From positions 124,001 through 188,000 of the forward strand of contig JAGEMR010000017.1 of the NCBI GenBank assembly GCA_021030915.1: DNA of 64,000 nt. Direction: 5' to 3'. Shown piece after piece: positions 1 through 10,270 of this stretch. The translations under genes and the position numbers were made by a program. Position 1 is the stretch's first letter, and each line of letters begins with the position of its first letter. The notes below the pieces were generated by a model. That model saw nothing but the letters and a program-made list of their open reading frames with translations. It made no database searches and was not told the DNA's origin. The stretch comes from Astrothelium macrocarpum. Its lineage: Eukaryota > Ascomycota > Dothideomycetes > Trypetheliales > Trypetheliaceae.

Positions 1-1631
1 TAGATTGTTGATGGAGAAGCACGCCATTGATGTAGACTGAAAGACCGGTAGAGTGCGCCTGAGTACTGTAATGCGTTCCAGTGCTATCCCATAAAAGGGA
101 GATGAGAGAGCCATGATACGGTAAATCCTCAACCGCAAAGTAAGACCAATTGCTTGGAACAAGAGGGCGGAGTTCAATACGGTTGTCAAGAGTAGGGATG
201 ATTCCGATCAGATTTGTGAAGACATTGTCAAAATACGTCGAATGGAAGTAGTGCTCGCTGTGATTCGTTGTATCTCCGGACCACTCATTGATTGTTGGGT
301 AGTGAGACTCTGCCGTATACGGAATGTCGTCTTTGTAATTTGTCAGAGCATATGTCTCCATGGCTTGGTAGAAGAGCTGCGGTGTAGCCACACTGCTAAG
401 ATTGTATCTGGCTAACCTTGCCAGAGTTCCAAGATATACTGATGTGCTGAAAGGCCACGATTGGCCTTGCCAGATACAACAATAAGTAACATTCTTCAAT
501 GCAGTAAAGTACGGACTCGTTTGTTCCAAGGTCGTTGGGCCGTATTGAGTGATGAATTCATGCTCATTCAGACCAGCCTCAAGCCCTCTGATCATGTTGC
601 TATCAGTACCAACGTCAAGTCGGTACGGGAAATATCCTATCATTTGCCGGCCAACAACAGGCAGATTGGTACCTTCTACGACATCAATCCAAAATTGAAG
701 ATCTGTGTCATACAGCATATCAAGCATTCGGCTGTACAGACCATCACCGTATTGGTTCCACTCATCAGCCAACGAAGTATTGCCCGCAAGCTGTGCAACA
801 GTGGCAATCGCGCGTGCTCCAGCAACCATGTAGGAGTTGAAATTAGGCCTATAGGTCTCGGGCCCAAGCCAGATTATATTGTAATCATTATCAAAAGATT
901 CCCAGTATTGCACAGGACCACCATTTGGTCCACCAGTGACGTATCCGGGTAATGAGAACTCTTGAGCATCAGATAGAGGAGTTCGGTGGTAAAGATGCGT
1001 GTCATTATTGATTGTAGCATTCCACAAGTTATAGCTATCAATCATGCCATAGAGTTGTGAAGTGAGAAAGGTGGTATCGCCCAGCGCCTGCGCCGCCTCA
1101 TAGATTGCACGATGAATGTAATGCGTATACGAAATGCCACTAATTGCTTCTACGCCTGCTCGAGTATAGAGCTGGATAAGATCTTTGACGTAGTTTGGAT
1201 TTCGGAGCCAGCGACATTCAACCATGTGGTGTGGCGCAGAATCTGGAATGGTCTGGAGTTTGCTTGCTAGTATCTGTCAGCTAGCATTTCCATGGCAAAT
1301 TTTGGTCTAAATTACCCCATGCGACAGGATGAATAAACTCGGTAAAGGACCAGCCATGGCCTTCATGAGCAAACTTGAGATGTCTCTTAATCACTGATGC
1401 CCGATAGTAGTAAACGTCTTGAATGGCAGAATCTGGAAAGTCTACAAAAGGGATATTGTCAAGAAACCACTGAAGTTCGTCGAGAGAATCTACATAACTT
1501 GAGTGGTTAAGAATATGTGTAGTAGGGAGATATGAATCAGGAGGTGGAAATGGCTGTAATGGATCTTGCGCTACACAAAACTTTGACACTGTCGCAAGGA
1601 AAAATGCGACCGATATTGTCGAGAACCCCAT
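1..1631 (-). CDS. secreted six-hairpin glycosidase (MGH1/GH63-like), C-terminus beyond window
   Basis: Two exons, 1631..1316 and 1266..1, joined across a 49-nt GT-AG intron (phase 1). The second exon stays open to the window edge, so the 3' end is missing; about 528 residues are visible. The N-terminus MGFSTISVAFFLATVSKFCVAQ is a signal peptide. The body has the pattern of fungal (alpha/alpha)6 glycosidases related to mannosylglycerate hydrolase/GH63: IQDVYYYRASVIKRHL, FTEFIHPVAW, then exon 2 segments TLEQTSPYFTALKN and CCIWQGQSWPFSTS. The last visible part (AHSTGLSVYINGVLLHQQ) looks like a C-terminal beta-sandwich. Probably an extracellular hydrolase acting on an alpha-linked glycan or glycoside; the substrate cannot be read from sequence. 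It lies on the same strand as the AA9 gene behind it, which suggests a secreted carbohydrate-active neighbourhood but not an operon. Family sure, exact activity unknown. Confidence 0.8.
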
Positions 1632-2395
1632 TTTGAGAGCCTTAACTTTTTCCCAGAGGAGATTGTAGCTCGCGCAAACTTACCTGAATGATGGTATAGC
1701 TGACTTTTCTACTTTTGACTTTTCGGCAGTACTTCTTCGTACTTGGTATGAGACATCGTCACCATCGACACCGCTCTGGAGATCTACAGGTACCTACATT
1801 TTTTCCTTGCTCTTCCAACCCCACAAACGAGTGGTTGTGCGGGGACTGGCAGGCTTCATAGCTGGGAAGCGGAGGTTCCTGGGAAGAAATTACGTCGGTG
1901 CAGATTTCTCCACCGGTCAAAGCGTCGCGGAAATGCCGATCCCCTGGTTTTATGAACGATTTTAGATCTGTTCGGCCGTCTTCCAAAGCCGAACTTAATT
2001 TTCCCATTTTCCGCTTTGCTCTCGGTATGCACTTCCATGTACGGAAGAGGGCTTTGCTGATGCGTGCATATTAGCCGTTAGAATAAGTCAAGAATAGTGC
2101 TTCGCCTAACAGTTGGTGTAGATTAGTACGTTCCAAGTCTCCATTCAAGCCTCAAATCTCAGATGCACGGGTAGAAGGCGATCATTGAAAAGTGAACTCG
2201 GGAGGATATGCGTGTTAACTCATTTGAAATTTCTCAGGGCTTCGTCAGCTGTCAGCTAAATCTAAGACTGTGTAATATCATCCGTCAAACCACAGTGCCT
2301 TCAAAGAATGGAAGTCAAGTATACACAAAGAATAAAACTCCTAGCTTCTAGCCAGTCCATGCTCATTCATCTAATACAGCTCAATCCTTGAGTCT
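1632..2395. other. intergenic region
   Basis: Upstream region of the glycosidase and downstream region of the AA9 gene. Two small minus-strand frames overlap each other here, but neither has recognisable protein character. No RNA gene or repeat was recognised. Confidence 0.5.
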
Positions 2396-3146
2396 CTAGC
2401 CAGACCAGACTGCAGGCCCTGGGGGAGTGTAGTTGGTGGGTATGGGATAGTAGATGTTGATCAGAATGCCCGGGTCTGTGGCAGAGTAGTCACCAGGGAA
2501 GGCAATGCTAGGTCCAGGAGTGCCATTACCACCACCAGTGACAGTGATCTGTCCGCAAGCAAGGTAGAACTGGGCGCCACCCACCGATTCGGCGCCGTGC
2601 AAGGCAATATGTTCAATTCGGTAAAGATATTGACCGGATGGAGTTTCGGCAGGAATCGGCGCCAAGAACTCTTGTTTTCCTTTCAAACAAGATGAGATAA
2701 TGACCACATTAAAATGATAGATTCGAAGATTTCTTACCTGTGCTGCTCCAGTACATGCCAGTACTGTTGATAGTAGGTTCTTCTGTTGCGATTTTGAACC
2801 AGACATCGCCAGCACCGTCCCAAGAAGCGGCTGTTTGACCTTCGGGAACCTTTGCCATATAGATTTGAATGGGACCCGGATGACCAACCGTCGTGTCAGC
2901 TTTGAAGCCTACCATAGAGCCGGCGGCGACTGTGGAGGTGTTCGCAACTGGAGCTCCAGCAAGTTCGTAGCATCGTATCTGAGGATCTGATACGTTGGTG
3001 ACAGGACCGTTACTGTAGTGGTTGGTTGTTTCGCGGACATATTCCCACTCTCCAGAAACATTGTTATTGGAGATGAGCTGTGGGAAGGTGTAATGGGCTG
3101 AGGCAGAGCCAGCAGCCAGGACAAGAAGGCTTCCAGAGAACTTCAT
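2396..3146 (-). CDS. AA9 lytic polysaccharide monooxygenase (former GH61), no CBM
   Basis: Two exons, 3146..2738 and 2679..2396, with a 58-nt intron, give 230 residues, a normal length for a single-domain AA9 enzyme. The signal peptide is residues 1-17 (ends SASA), so the mature protein begins with His18, the first ligand of the copper histidine brace. The second brace histidine is His89 in TVGHPGPIQIYM. The C-terminal motif HGAESVGGAQFYLACGQI carries the axial Tyr, and its Cys probably pairs with Cys59. Known family role: copper-dependent oxidative cleavage of cellulose or related beta-glucans outside the cell. There is no linker or CBM1 after the catalytic domain. The start is fixed by the signal peptide. 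Regioselectivity (C1/C4) cannot be told from sequence. Confidence 0.93.
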
Positions 3147-4278
3147 GGTGTACAGGACGCGTAGCTAGACGCGAAGAAATAGACTAAATGAGTGGCTGTT
3201 GAAAAGAACGACAAAAACTGAAGCTTGACTGCGTGGCGCGAAGAAGGCTGGGTAAAGAACCGCAGAAACATGACCTACCGCATCTTATATCTACTGCTCA
3301 TTACAGTGGAGGTCATCTATTTGGATGAGACAGCCAATGCTGTCATTACCGCCATTAGATTTCGATAAGGCGATATAATTCAGCGCAAGATAACCTCATT
3401 GTTCAAAGTCCGAGAGCGCGTTGTATTTGAAACAAGCACGGTCATTAAACTCGTCGTTTGGCGCGAATCCACCATTCACGACAGTCACTGGGAATGCCTT
3501 GCATCTTTAAAGGCGCTTGCTCAATAATACCTCAATGACAGCCATCAAATTGAAGCAGGCGAGTATTAGCGAAGACGATTGATTGGTGTAGAAACTGGGA
3601 GATGGAAGGGCTTGCCATCCTCCCATGAAACACCAGTTCCCGCTAGCAGCCTCGGAACGAATCATTCTAATGATTGCAATATTCGGAAAAACAAACCAGA
3701 AACGTGTCTCTGAATGAACAGAGGCCATTCAAATGCTCATGCTCCCAAGCCAGTAACGATGTCGAGAGGCTTTTTGGTTGAGCTGGAGTACTGAAGAGAA
3801 TCTTGGGTACCGGTTTTTCGAACAATGATTGGTAATGATGCCCAATTAAGGTACTCAGCATTCTAGCTGAAAAGCTCATCTTAGCGCTGCAATAGCCAAC
3901 AGTGCACAACAGACACATGCTCGACATGCTGTTCGTATTATTTGTGATAATCCTGTATTTGTGATTCTCATCTTCGTTGAAGGTCGATTTACCTGCTCAG
4001 TACCTAAGGTAAGGTATGCTTTAAATCTCAATCTTGAGATTCGTGCGCTTTCTATACCTCGTTGTGGGAGGCACGATATACCACGATCAATTTTCCAATT
4101 CTTAAATACAGAGGCAAGTCTGCATCGTGCGCTGATAGAGAATGAATGCACAAAAGTTCGCTCGTGGTTGTAAGCTGCTCCGGGTGAAAAGAATGTTCGA
4201 GGCTTATCGTCGTCCCTTGCACTCCCACGATCGATCAAGATGCCATAGAGCGTGGTACTCCTGATCAAAGCTGCAACA
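3147..4278. other. divergent intergenic region
   Basis: Separates the AA9 gene (minus) from the zinc-binding protein gene (plus), so it should hold both promoters. Short minus-strand frames at 3.5-4.3 kb show no family features and are treated as chance. No RNA gene or repeat seen. Confidence 0.5.
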
Positions 4279-5748
4279 ATGCCCGAAATACCGCCCAATA
4301 GCCTGTATACGGAGCATCAGGCTTTGACGCGCTCAACATTCGTCATTCCTCCTCTTTCTATGCCCGTTCCTCCAGGCACGAATATCGACGACCTCCGAGT
4401 ACGACTTTACACCCTCACCACGCCCATCCGCTTCACAGGCGCCGACTTCACCAAGTACTGGCCATACATCACCAACCTCTGGACACGTCAATACAAAGGC
4501 CATTTAGACGAGCACGGTGTGACGCTTGAATTATGGCATTGCAAAAACAGTCACGCGACTATTCGACCTCCCGCTGTTCGCGAACACCGAGGTGAAGGCA
4601 TCCGGAATCGACCATTTCGGGACTTGCCGGTAAACTGTGGCATGAAGATGCGAGTCGTCTATTACTATGGCGAAAAAAGAGATGAGCAGGATGTGGCAGA
4701 CTGGGTGCTAATGTCCAGTGACCACAAAGGCACCGGGATACACGAACATCATACGCTTGACGATCTGGACAGGGCAAAAAGGTGCAAGAGATTTCAGGAC
4801 ATCTGCTATGAGAAGACAAGACAAGGCTACAGCGCGCCTGCTATAACGCGTTGGTTTCGACGTGCGTACGCAGGACAGGATTGGTGCAAGTACATAGGCC
4901 GAATGGATGTGAAGAACGCCGGTCAGTTGTGGAGAGCAAAGAACCGGCACATAGAGATGAAGACGGATGTTGAGCATGATCAGCCCGCGCCTGAGGAAGA
5001 AGTTGAGGGTCCAAATTGGTTGGAGAGCACCATTGATGAAGCTCCACAAGAGCAGGTCAAGGGAATGTTGAAGGGACTATGTCAAGAACTCCCGACTGTA
5101 CGGGAAAAGATATTACCATCATTGATGAAATGGGAGCCCGAAGAACGGTCGCCGACACCGCCTGAAGAAATCCAAGGTGGCGCGTTCCAAACACCTGATG
5201 GCGGCATACGAATCGTGCAACCCAGAGCACGGCGAGACTTCATCCAGCGTGCGCCTCCAAGGATGTTTGTCGAGGCGCCACCGAAGATGCTTGCACCTAC
5301 TCCTCCCCAAGGGCAAACGTATCAAATGGAAGGCCCTACGGTCTACCCTCCCACAAGTCAATCCCTACAGGCTGCACAGCAATCTGGGTCAAGTCCAACT
5401 CCAGCACAATTTACGCCTAGTCAACCGCGACCTCCGCCGCCGCTGGCTCCAATAGGACCAAGCATTTATCAACCTTTCCAACATCAACAATCGCAACCTC
5501 AGAATTCACAGGATGTCGGCGGAAGGATGCCTGGGCGTCCTCCAAATCAGCCCAAATATTTCTCCACGGAACCACGCGCACTTCAACCCGCTCCTCCTAG
5601 GCCTGTGCAGGACGCTCACCGATCCGCCGTTCAGGTGGATTCTGTGGCTCCAACAAATTTTCCAGCGCAAAGCCAACCAGCAAGTGGTGTAGGCGCAGGA
5701 CATTCACAGTCATCGTTATTTATAGCACGGCCGCGGTGGGCGAAGTGA
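4279..5748 (+). CDS. hypothetical protein with Cys/His zinc-binding pattern (WRKY/GCM1- or FLYWCH-like), Pro/Gln-rich tail
   Basis: Single exon, 489 residues from the ATG at 4279, which has an A at -3. The open frame extends to a GTG at 4252, which I do not use. Residues 65-170 have strand-like hydrophobic spacing with Cys88 (LELWHC), Cys120 (PVNCGMKMRV) and His155-x-His157 (GIHEHHTLDDLD). This is the Cys...Cys...HxH order of the WRKY/GCM1/FLYWCH/FAR1 zinc-finger superfamily, which binds DNA in transcription factors and MULE-type transposases. A basic helical stretch follows. From about residue 290 the protein is Pro/Gln/Ser-rich and probably disordered, as in many regulators. The DNA-binding call is inference from pattern only; I do not recognise an exact orthologue. 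It could be a domesticated transposase-derived factor. Confidence 0.6.
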   Translation: MPEIPPNSLYTEHQALTRSTFVIPPLSMPVPPGTNIDDLRVRLYTLTTPIRFTGADFTKYWPYITNLWTRQYKGHLDEHGVTLELWHCKNSHATIRPPAVREHRGEGIRNRPFRDLPVNCGMKMRVVYYYGEKRDEQDVADWVLMSSDHKGTGIHEHHTLDDLDRAKRCKRFQDICYEKTRQGYSAPAITRWFRRAYAGQDWCKYIGRMDVKNAGQLWRAKNRHIEMKTDVEHDQPAPEEEVEGPNWLESTIDEAPQEQVKGMLKGLCQELPTVREKILPSLMKWEPEERSPTPPEEIQGGAFQTPDGGIRIVQPRARRDFIQRAPPRMFVEAPPKMLAPTPPQGQTYQMEGPTVYPPTSQSLQAAQQSGSSPTPAQFTPSQPRPPPPLAPIGPSIYQPFQHQQSQPQNSQDVGGRMPGRPPNQPKYFSTEPRALQPAPPRPVQDAHRSAVQVDSVAPTNFPAQSQPASGVGAGHSQSSLFIARPRWAK

Positions 5749-5917
5749 ACTAATGCATAATTTTTGAGAGCCTTGGGCGTAGCGACAGGAGCGATTTACA
5801 AGAACAACAGAACGGTGATCTTTGCCAGCGCAGGAGCTGCCAGGTTTGCCAGAAATAATGGTAATTGTAATTTTATGTTTATAACTAGAGGGTATCGTTT
5901 CAATTAGGTACACAGAA

Positions 5918-6754
5918 CTAAGAAGAAGCGCTAGCTGTTGCTGTCGCCGACGCCGTACTCGAGCTTGAACTCCCACTCGGTTTCGCGACCGTCGCCTGGA
6001 TAATCTGTCCAAGACTATTAAACACAATATTCACCAACGCGTTCAATGGACTATAGCTGTACGTCTTTTGTGTGTTGCCTCCAGACAACTGTATACTCTG
6101 GCCCGTGTATGTCATATTGGTCAAGTAATTGCCCACAATCGTATTGACCAGGTTCCCTGCCGCATCGGGGATCTGTTGCACGATATTCCCCAAATTATCC
6201 ACAATGAAAGAGAGTGTCTTGCCGCCCTGCGTGATTGAGCCGAGCAAGCCGTCAACCTCGCCCACGACATCGTCCAGCAAACCGGTAACGCCATTGACCG
6301 CATCAATGAGGATTGGGTTGAGATCCAGCGAGGAGAAGACACGATTGACGATGGACACCAAGTTGCCCAGCCGCACGATGAGCTCGAGATTCACATCTAC
6401 GTCCGTGATGGTGAGATTGACCTTTTGGATGGCGACGGCGACGCCTGCGTTCAGCGTGACGAGCGAGTTGCCGACGGCCGCGTTCAAGTTTACATCTGCT
6501 TGCAAATTCTCGACAATGAGTTCGATCTTTCCAACAGAGAGAGTGGGGACGTTGAGGAGGACATCGGGGGCCGAAGTGGTGACGCCGGCACCCGAGGTTG
6601 CGGTTGCAGTCGTGTTGCCTCGTGATGCGGTCGATCCTTGAGGCGAGACAGTTGATGATGTCCTGGCCGCGGTCGTTTGGGAGGCGACGTGAGCGGGAGA
6701 AAAGGTCAAGAGGATGTAAGTAAGGAGCGTGAGTAAGAAGGAATGCGACGCCAT
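5918..6754 (-). CDS. secreted hypothetical protein, paralogue of the gene at 7661..8578
   Basis: Single exon, 278 residues, starting at the ATG 6754..6752 (MASHSFLLTLLTYILLTFS). The longer open frame would begin at a TTG. Signal peptide of about 26 residues, then a Ser/Thr-rich spacer. The core from PDVLLNVPTLSVGKIELIVE to FSSLDLNPIL alternates short hydrophobic strands with Asn/Asp (VNLNAAV, VNLTITDVDVNLELIVRLGNL). The tail ends in a Ser/Ala/Thr-rich low-complexity stretch. The same core order occurs in the divergent neighbour: PDVFLNATVHVSEIDLTVTN, NAGVDVSIDEVELLIENV, SLDLNPLL. No catalytic motif, cysteine framework or known domain is visible. It is probably a fungal extracellular or wall-associated protein of unknown function. 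Confidence 0.75.
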   Translation of the reverse strand: MASHSFLLTLLTYILLTFSPAHVASQTTAARTSSTVSPQGSTASRGNTTATATSGAGVTTSAPDVLLNVPTLSVGKIELIVENLQADVNLNAAVGNSLVTLNAGVAVAIQKVNLTITDVDVNLELIVRLGNLVSIVNRVFSSLDLNPILIDAVNGVTGLLDDVVGEVDGLLGSITQGGKTLSFIVDNLGNIVQQIPDAAGNLVNTIVGNYLTNMTYTGQSIQLSGGNTQKTYSYSPLNALVNIVFNSLGQIIQATVAKPSGSSSSSTASATATASASS

Positions 6755-7660
6755 CTCGGGAAGAGCCGGTACAGGAGAAGGCTGAGGAGTCAATGAAGGG
6801 AGAGGCGGATGAGGAAAGATAGTAGGAGATGGGAGCGCCGCAATATTTTGAATTCGGACAGTAATGAATGACTGGAAGAGTAAAGTTTAGAGAGAGTGAG
6901 GGTTTGATTGAGGAGGAGGAAAATGCTCACGACCTGCTCTTCGAATGGCATGGCAGCCCACGGCTAGATTGATATTCTAAAATGGGGTGGTGATATGAAA
7001 TCCCCTGACGCCATGGCCTAGCACCCATGTGTAGATTAGTGCTCATCTGCCGTACTCCGCATAGACGACTGCTAGAAGGTTGCTTATTTCTTCAAAACAT
7101 GCTGCAATCCCTGCAAGACCTACCAATCGCACCAGTGATCGGTGGCGATGGCGTGAGTTAGGGCAGTAGGGCCGAAGAGCACGCATGAACGCTTGCGGAC
7201 TTTATGGCTCCGGCGTCGAACAAGAGCGCATCTCCCAACGGTCAACCTAGCCTGGTGGCGTAAGTAAGCTCCAGCGCAATCTTAAACTTGCCTATTTTCC
7301 ATGCCGTGTCAGAGTGATTGGTCCTGCCAACTCTCACCTCTGCCAACTTTCCCAAGTTTACCATCGTTCGATGGCGGTTTAGCTGGCACGCGCCCCTTAA
7401 ACACGCATCCAGACCGGTGCAGAACGTCAGATATACCGCACCAATTAAGGCTATATGCCGTGATGGTTATAGAGCAAATGGCGTATGTTGTGAAAAGCAG
7501 GCTTGCTTTTGCCTCCTCTATCCTCCACTTGAACCGTAATTTGGACGACTCTATCCACATCCCTCTCTTCGCCCATCTCTTCTGAGCACATATCTCTCCT
7601 TTGATTCATTCCCTCATTCTATCCTGCCTTCACTTCGTCAGTCGCTCGTTCATTGTCAGA
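6755..7660. promoter_or_regulatory. shared divergent intergenic region of the paralogue pair
   Basis: About 0.9 kb between the start codons of two head-to-head paralogues, so both promoters must lie here. Small frames at 7.3-7.6 kb have no support. Co-regulation of the pair is inference. Confidence 0.45.
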
Positions 7661-8578
7661 ATGCATTCCTTTCAAACTTTGCCCCTCCTTCTCCTTTCAA
7701 GCGCTTCATTCATTACTGCGCAATCTTCATCCGAAGATCTCTACCTTGGCTACACACGCTCAGTGGAAGGAGACCAGAACAGCGCTGTATATGACACTTC
7801 TGGCACTCCGTATAATGGCTCCACAACTACACCAGAACCCGACGTCTTTCTGAACGCTACAGTCCACGTCTCCGAGATCGACCTTACCGTCACTAATCTG
7901 ACTGCTAAGATCAACCTGGCCGCGCAGGTTCTCTCGCTCCTTAACTTCAACGCGGGCGTCGACGTCTCAATTGACGAAGTCGAACTGCTCATCGAGAATG
8001 TCAATGCTCATGTCCTGTTAGAAGCGCGGCTGGGGAACCTCGTCAACATGATCGACGATGTCATGAATTCTCTTGACCTCAACCCTTTACTTGCTGCAGT
8101 TGGAAACGACATTAGCAACCTCACCAGCACGGTTGGTTCAGGGCTTGGCGGAGCACTCGGTGGGCTCACTGGTAGCGACAACAGTAGTTCGGTTTCAGCA
8201 CGAAGCCTAAACTACCAAATCGCGCACAACATCTTGTACAGCGTAAACAACTACCAAGGCGACACTCACACAAACCGCGTTCTTGCTCAGAATGGCAACT
8301 TGATCGATGAGAGTTTGGACAATGACGGCCATACGACAGGACAAAAGGTTGTGGGATTCTATTCAAAAGTCATGACCTTCAATGGGTACAACAAGACTGT
8401 GGATACGACGATTAATGGTCAGGCTGTGACCACCGAAACCGAGTGGAATTACGATCCGTTTCCGGGATTGATCGTCACCAGTATGATTTATCAGAACGCG
8501 GCTGGCAAGGTTGTTGGAACAAGAGTACTAAGTGAAGGATCCGCTGGTGGAAGCAGCACAGTGGGCGAGGATTCCTAA
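7661..8578 (+). CDS. secreted hypothetical protein, paralogue of the gene at 5918..6754
   Basis: Single exon, 305 residues from the ATG at 7661 (MHSFQTLPLLLLSSASFITAQ), which opens a clear signal peptide. The frame continues upstream only to a TTG. The central domain repeats the pattern of the opposite-strand neighbour (PDVFLNATVHVSEIDLTVTN to SLDLNPLL), and the C-terminal part also corresponds (WNYDPFPGLIVTSMIYQNAA against YSYSPLNALVNIVFNSLGQI). Several N-x-S/T sites suggest glycosylation. This copy has a longer insert (residues about 175-245) and lacks the Ser-rich tail of its partner. No enzyme motif is visible; function unknown. Confidence 0.75.
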   Translation: MHSFQTLPLLLLSSASFITAQSSSEDLYLGYTRSVEGDQNSAVYDTSGTPYNGSTTTPEPDVFLNATVHVSEIDLTVTNLTAKINLAAQVLSLLNFNAGVDVSIDEVELLIENVNAHVLLEARLGNLVNMIDDVMNSLDLNPLLAAVGNDISNLTSTVGSGLGGALGGLTGSDNSSSVSARSLNYQIAHNILYSVNNYQGDTHTNRVLAQNGNLIDESLDNDGHTTGQKVVGFYSKVMTFNGYNKTVDTTINGQAVTTETEWNYDPFPGLIVTSMIYQNAAGKVVGTRVLSEGSAGGSSTVGEDS

Positions 8579-9224
8579 ATGGAATATTGGATTCGCCAGG
8601 ATGAGGCTCAGTGTGTGGGGATGATTGAATGGACATCAGACAGTGGAGAGAGAAATGGTTGAGATGTCCTGGCCTCCATACGTCGGAGCGAAAGCTTGCC
8701 CTTGACCGATCGTGCTCAAAACGTGTCCCGCATCGAGTTCAACTTGAAAAGGCTACTTCAAGTGCTTTGTCACCGCGACTCGCTTTTGGAGTATGCAATC
8801 AGGAATAGGGCGGTCAAGCTACATGTAATGATACCCATATTTCCCCGAAATATATCATTTGAAATATAATTGTATTGAAGATTGCAATCACTGGTTGACC
8901 TTTCGGTGCAGCTTTGTCGCTCGATCTCTAAACGGTTTCAACCACTTGCTGAGAAATATCTGGGAGTCTCTGCGACAATTGCCGATATGGCAATGCTGTA
9001 AATGCAACAAATCTATCAACACTGTACTAGCTAGTACATACCGAGCGGAGAAGGCCGTCTATTCTATCAAACATGGAATTGTCCAACCCCCAATAATGCT
9101 CCTCTAAGAGATTCTATCTTCTATTCCGGACGAAATCACATTCGCACGCATCTCAAAGAAAATCCTTCCCAAATTCCTGAAGAACTCCGCCCCATCTCTA
9201 CCGCTTTCCCCCCCTCCATCCCAA
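8579..9224. other. convergent intergenic region
   Basis: Lies between the 3' ends of the secreted-protein gene (plus) and the membrane-protein gene (minus). The distal part (about 9170-9260) is C-rich on the plus strand, continuing the strong third-position bias of the neighbouring exon. Nothing else recognised. Confidence 0.4.
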
Positions 9225-10270
9225 CTAACTCACTCCCCCCATCAACCTCACCCTCACCCCCTTATTCACCACCCCCCCAACCCCAAACGCCGGCACAATC
9301 CTCCCCATCCGCGCAAAAGTACTCCCAACCCAGTCCCGCGCGACCTTCGCCATCCTGCTCCCCCAACTCGGTCCCACCCCTACGCCAGCAGCGCCGGCTC
9401 CGCGCGGCCGATTGTACAGGTCCAGCGCCAGCAGGTGCAGCGGCGTAGAGAGCAGCTGCATGCCCGCAGGCGCGACAAACTGCGCCGCCGTGTCGCTCGT
9501 GACGCCGAGCGACGCGGCGGGGCCCGCGATGCGCGGTGCGAGCAGCGGGGGCACGTTGAACGACGCGAAGATGGTGAGGGAGTCGCGGAGGGCGAAGAGT
9601 GCGTATGACGCGCGTGGGAGGGGGCATGGTGGGATGCTCCTGGCCGCCCCGCTGGTGGATGTTGTGGGGGAGGAGGCGCCGAAGAGGCGGGTGAAGTGGG
9701 AGTCTTTGTAGAGGCAGAGGGAGAGGTTTGCGGCGGAGGTGGCGAGGAATTTGGCGGGGCCGGAGGTGGTGGTTGTAGCGGGGGCGGAGGAGAGGGTGGA
9801 GGAGAGGGTGTCGATGAGGTTGGCGGTTAGATAGGTGCCGGTGTAGAGGGAGGCGACGAGGAAGAACGGGGTGGAGAGGAGGAAGGCGTGAGGTCTGAAG
9901 AGGAGGGTCCGGAGGGAGCCGGCGAGGGTGTGGGTGAGGGGGGTTGAGGTGGAGGCTCGGATGATGATTGCTCTGTGGGTTTGATATTAGTTTTAGAGGA
10001 AAACGTTTGCAGAAGAATCAGGGGACACTACTTGTCAATCATTGTAATTACAGGTGCAACTAGTAGTCCTGCGGATAGTGCGCTTGCACCGTCTGCAGCT
10101 ACGCGTAGACCTAGGTTCCGGGTGTTCCATTGTTCAACCTTTGACGGGGCGACTTTCTCAATGGTCGTTGGTATACTTGGTGTTGAGGTGGGAAGCTTGA
10201 CCTCTAGGGGAGCAGTCCTGACTTCTTTCGACGGGATAGGAATTGGCGTGGGCTTGCTTTCCCCTCCCAT
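9225..10270 (-). CDS. conserved fungal membrane protein, C365.16-like 'sequence orphan' family (mitochondrial type)
   Basis: Two exons, 10270..10032 and 9972..9225, with a 59-nt intron (phase 2), give 328 residues. Family-typical blocks are NLGLRVAADGASALSAGLLV, APVITMIDKAIII (across the splice), LRTLLFRPHAFLLSTPFFLV, GTYLTANLIDTLSS, FALRDSLTIFASFNVP, LLSTPLHLLALDLYNR and RIVPAFGVGGVVNKGVRVRL. This order matches the fungal family named after S. pombe C365.16. The hydrophobic segments and the layout (small residues, RPH, conserved TYxTAN) resemble carrier-type mitochondrial inner-membrane proteins, but the classic mitochondrial-carrier signature is not seen. Exon 2 is strikingly rich in C at third positions (CTC/TCC/ACC), unlike its neighbours. 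The biochemical role is unknown. Confidence 0.75.

Noticed and set aside
461..952. 163-codon plus-strand frame
   Set aside because: It is antisense to the glycosidase exon, which has clear family motifs; the plus frame has none.
1759..2038. Two overlapping minus-strand frames upstream of the glycosidase
   Set aside because: No family character, and they overlap each other in different frames; best left as intergenic.
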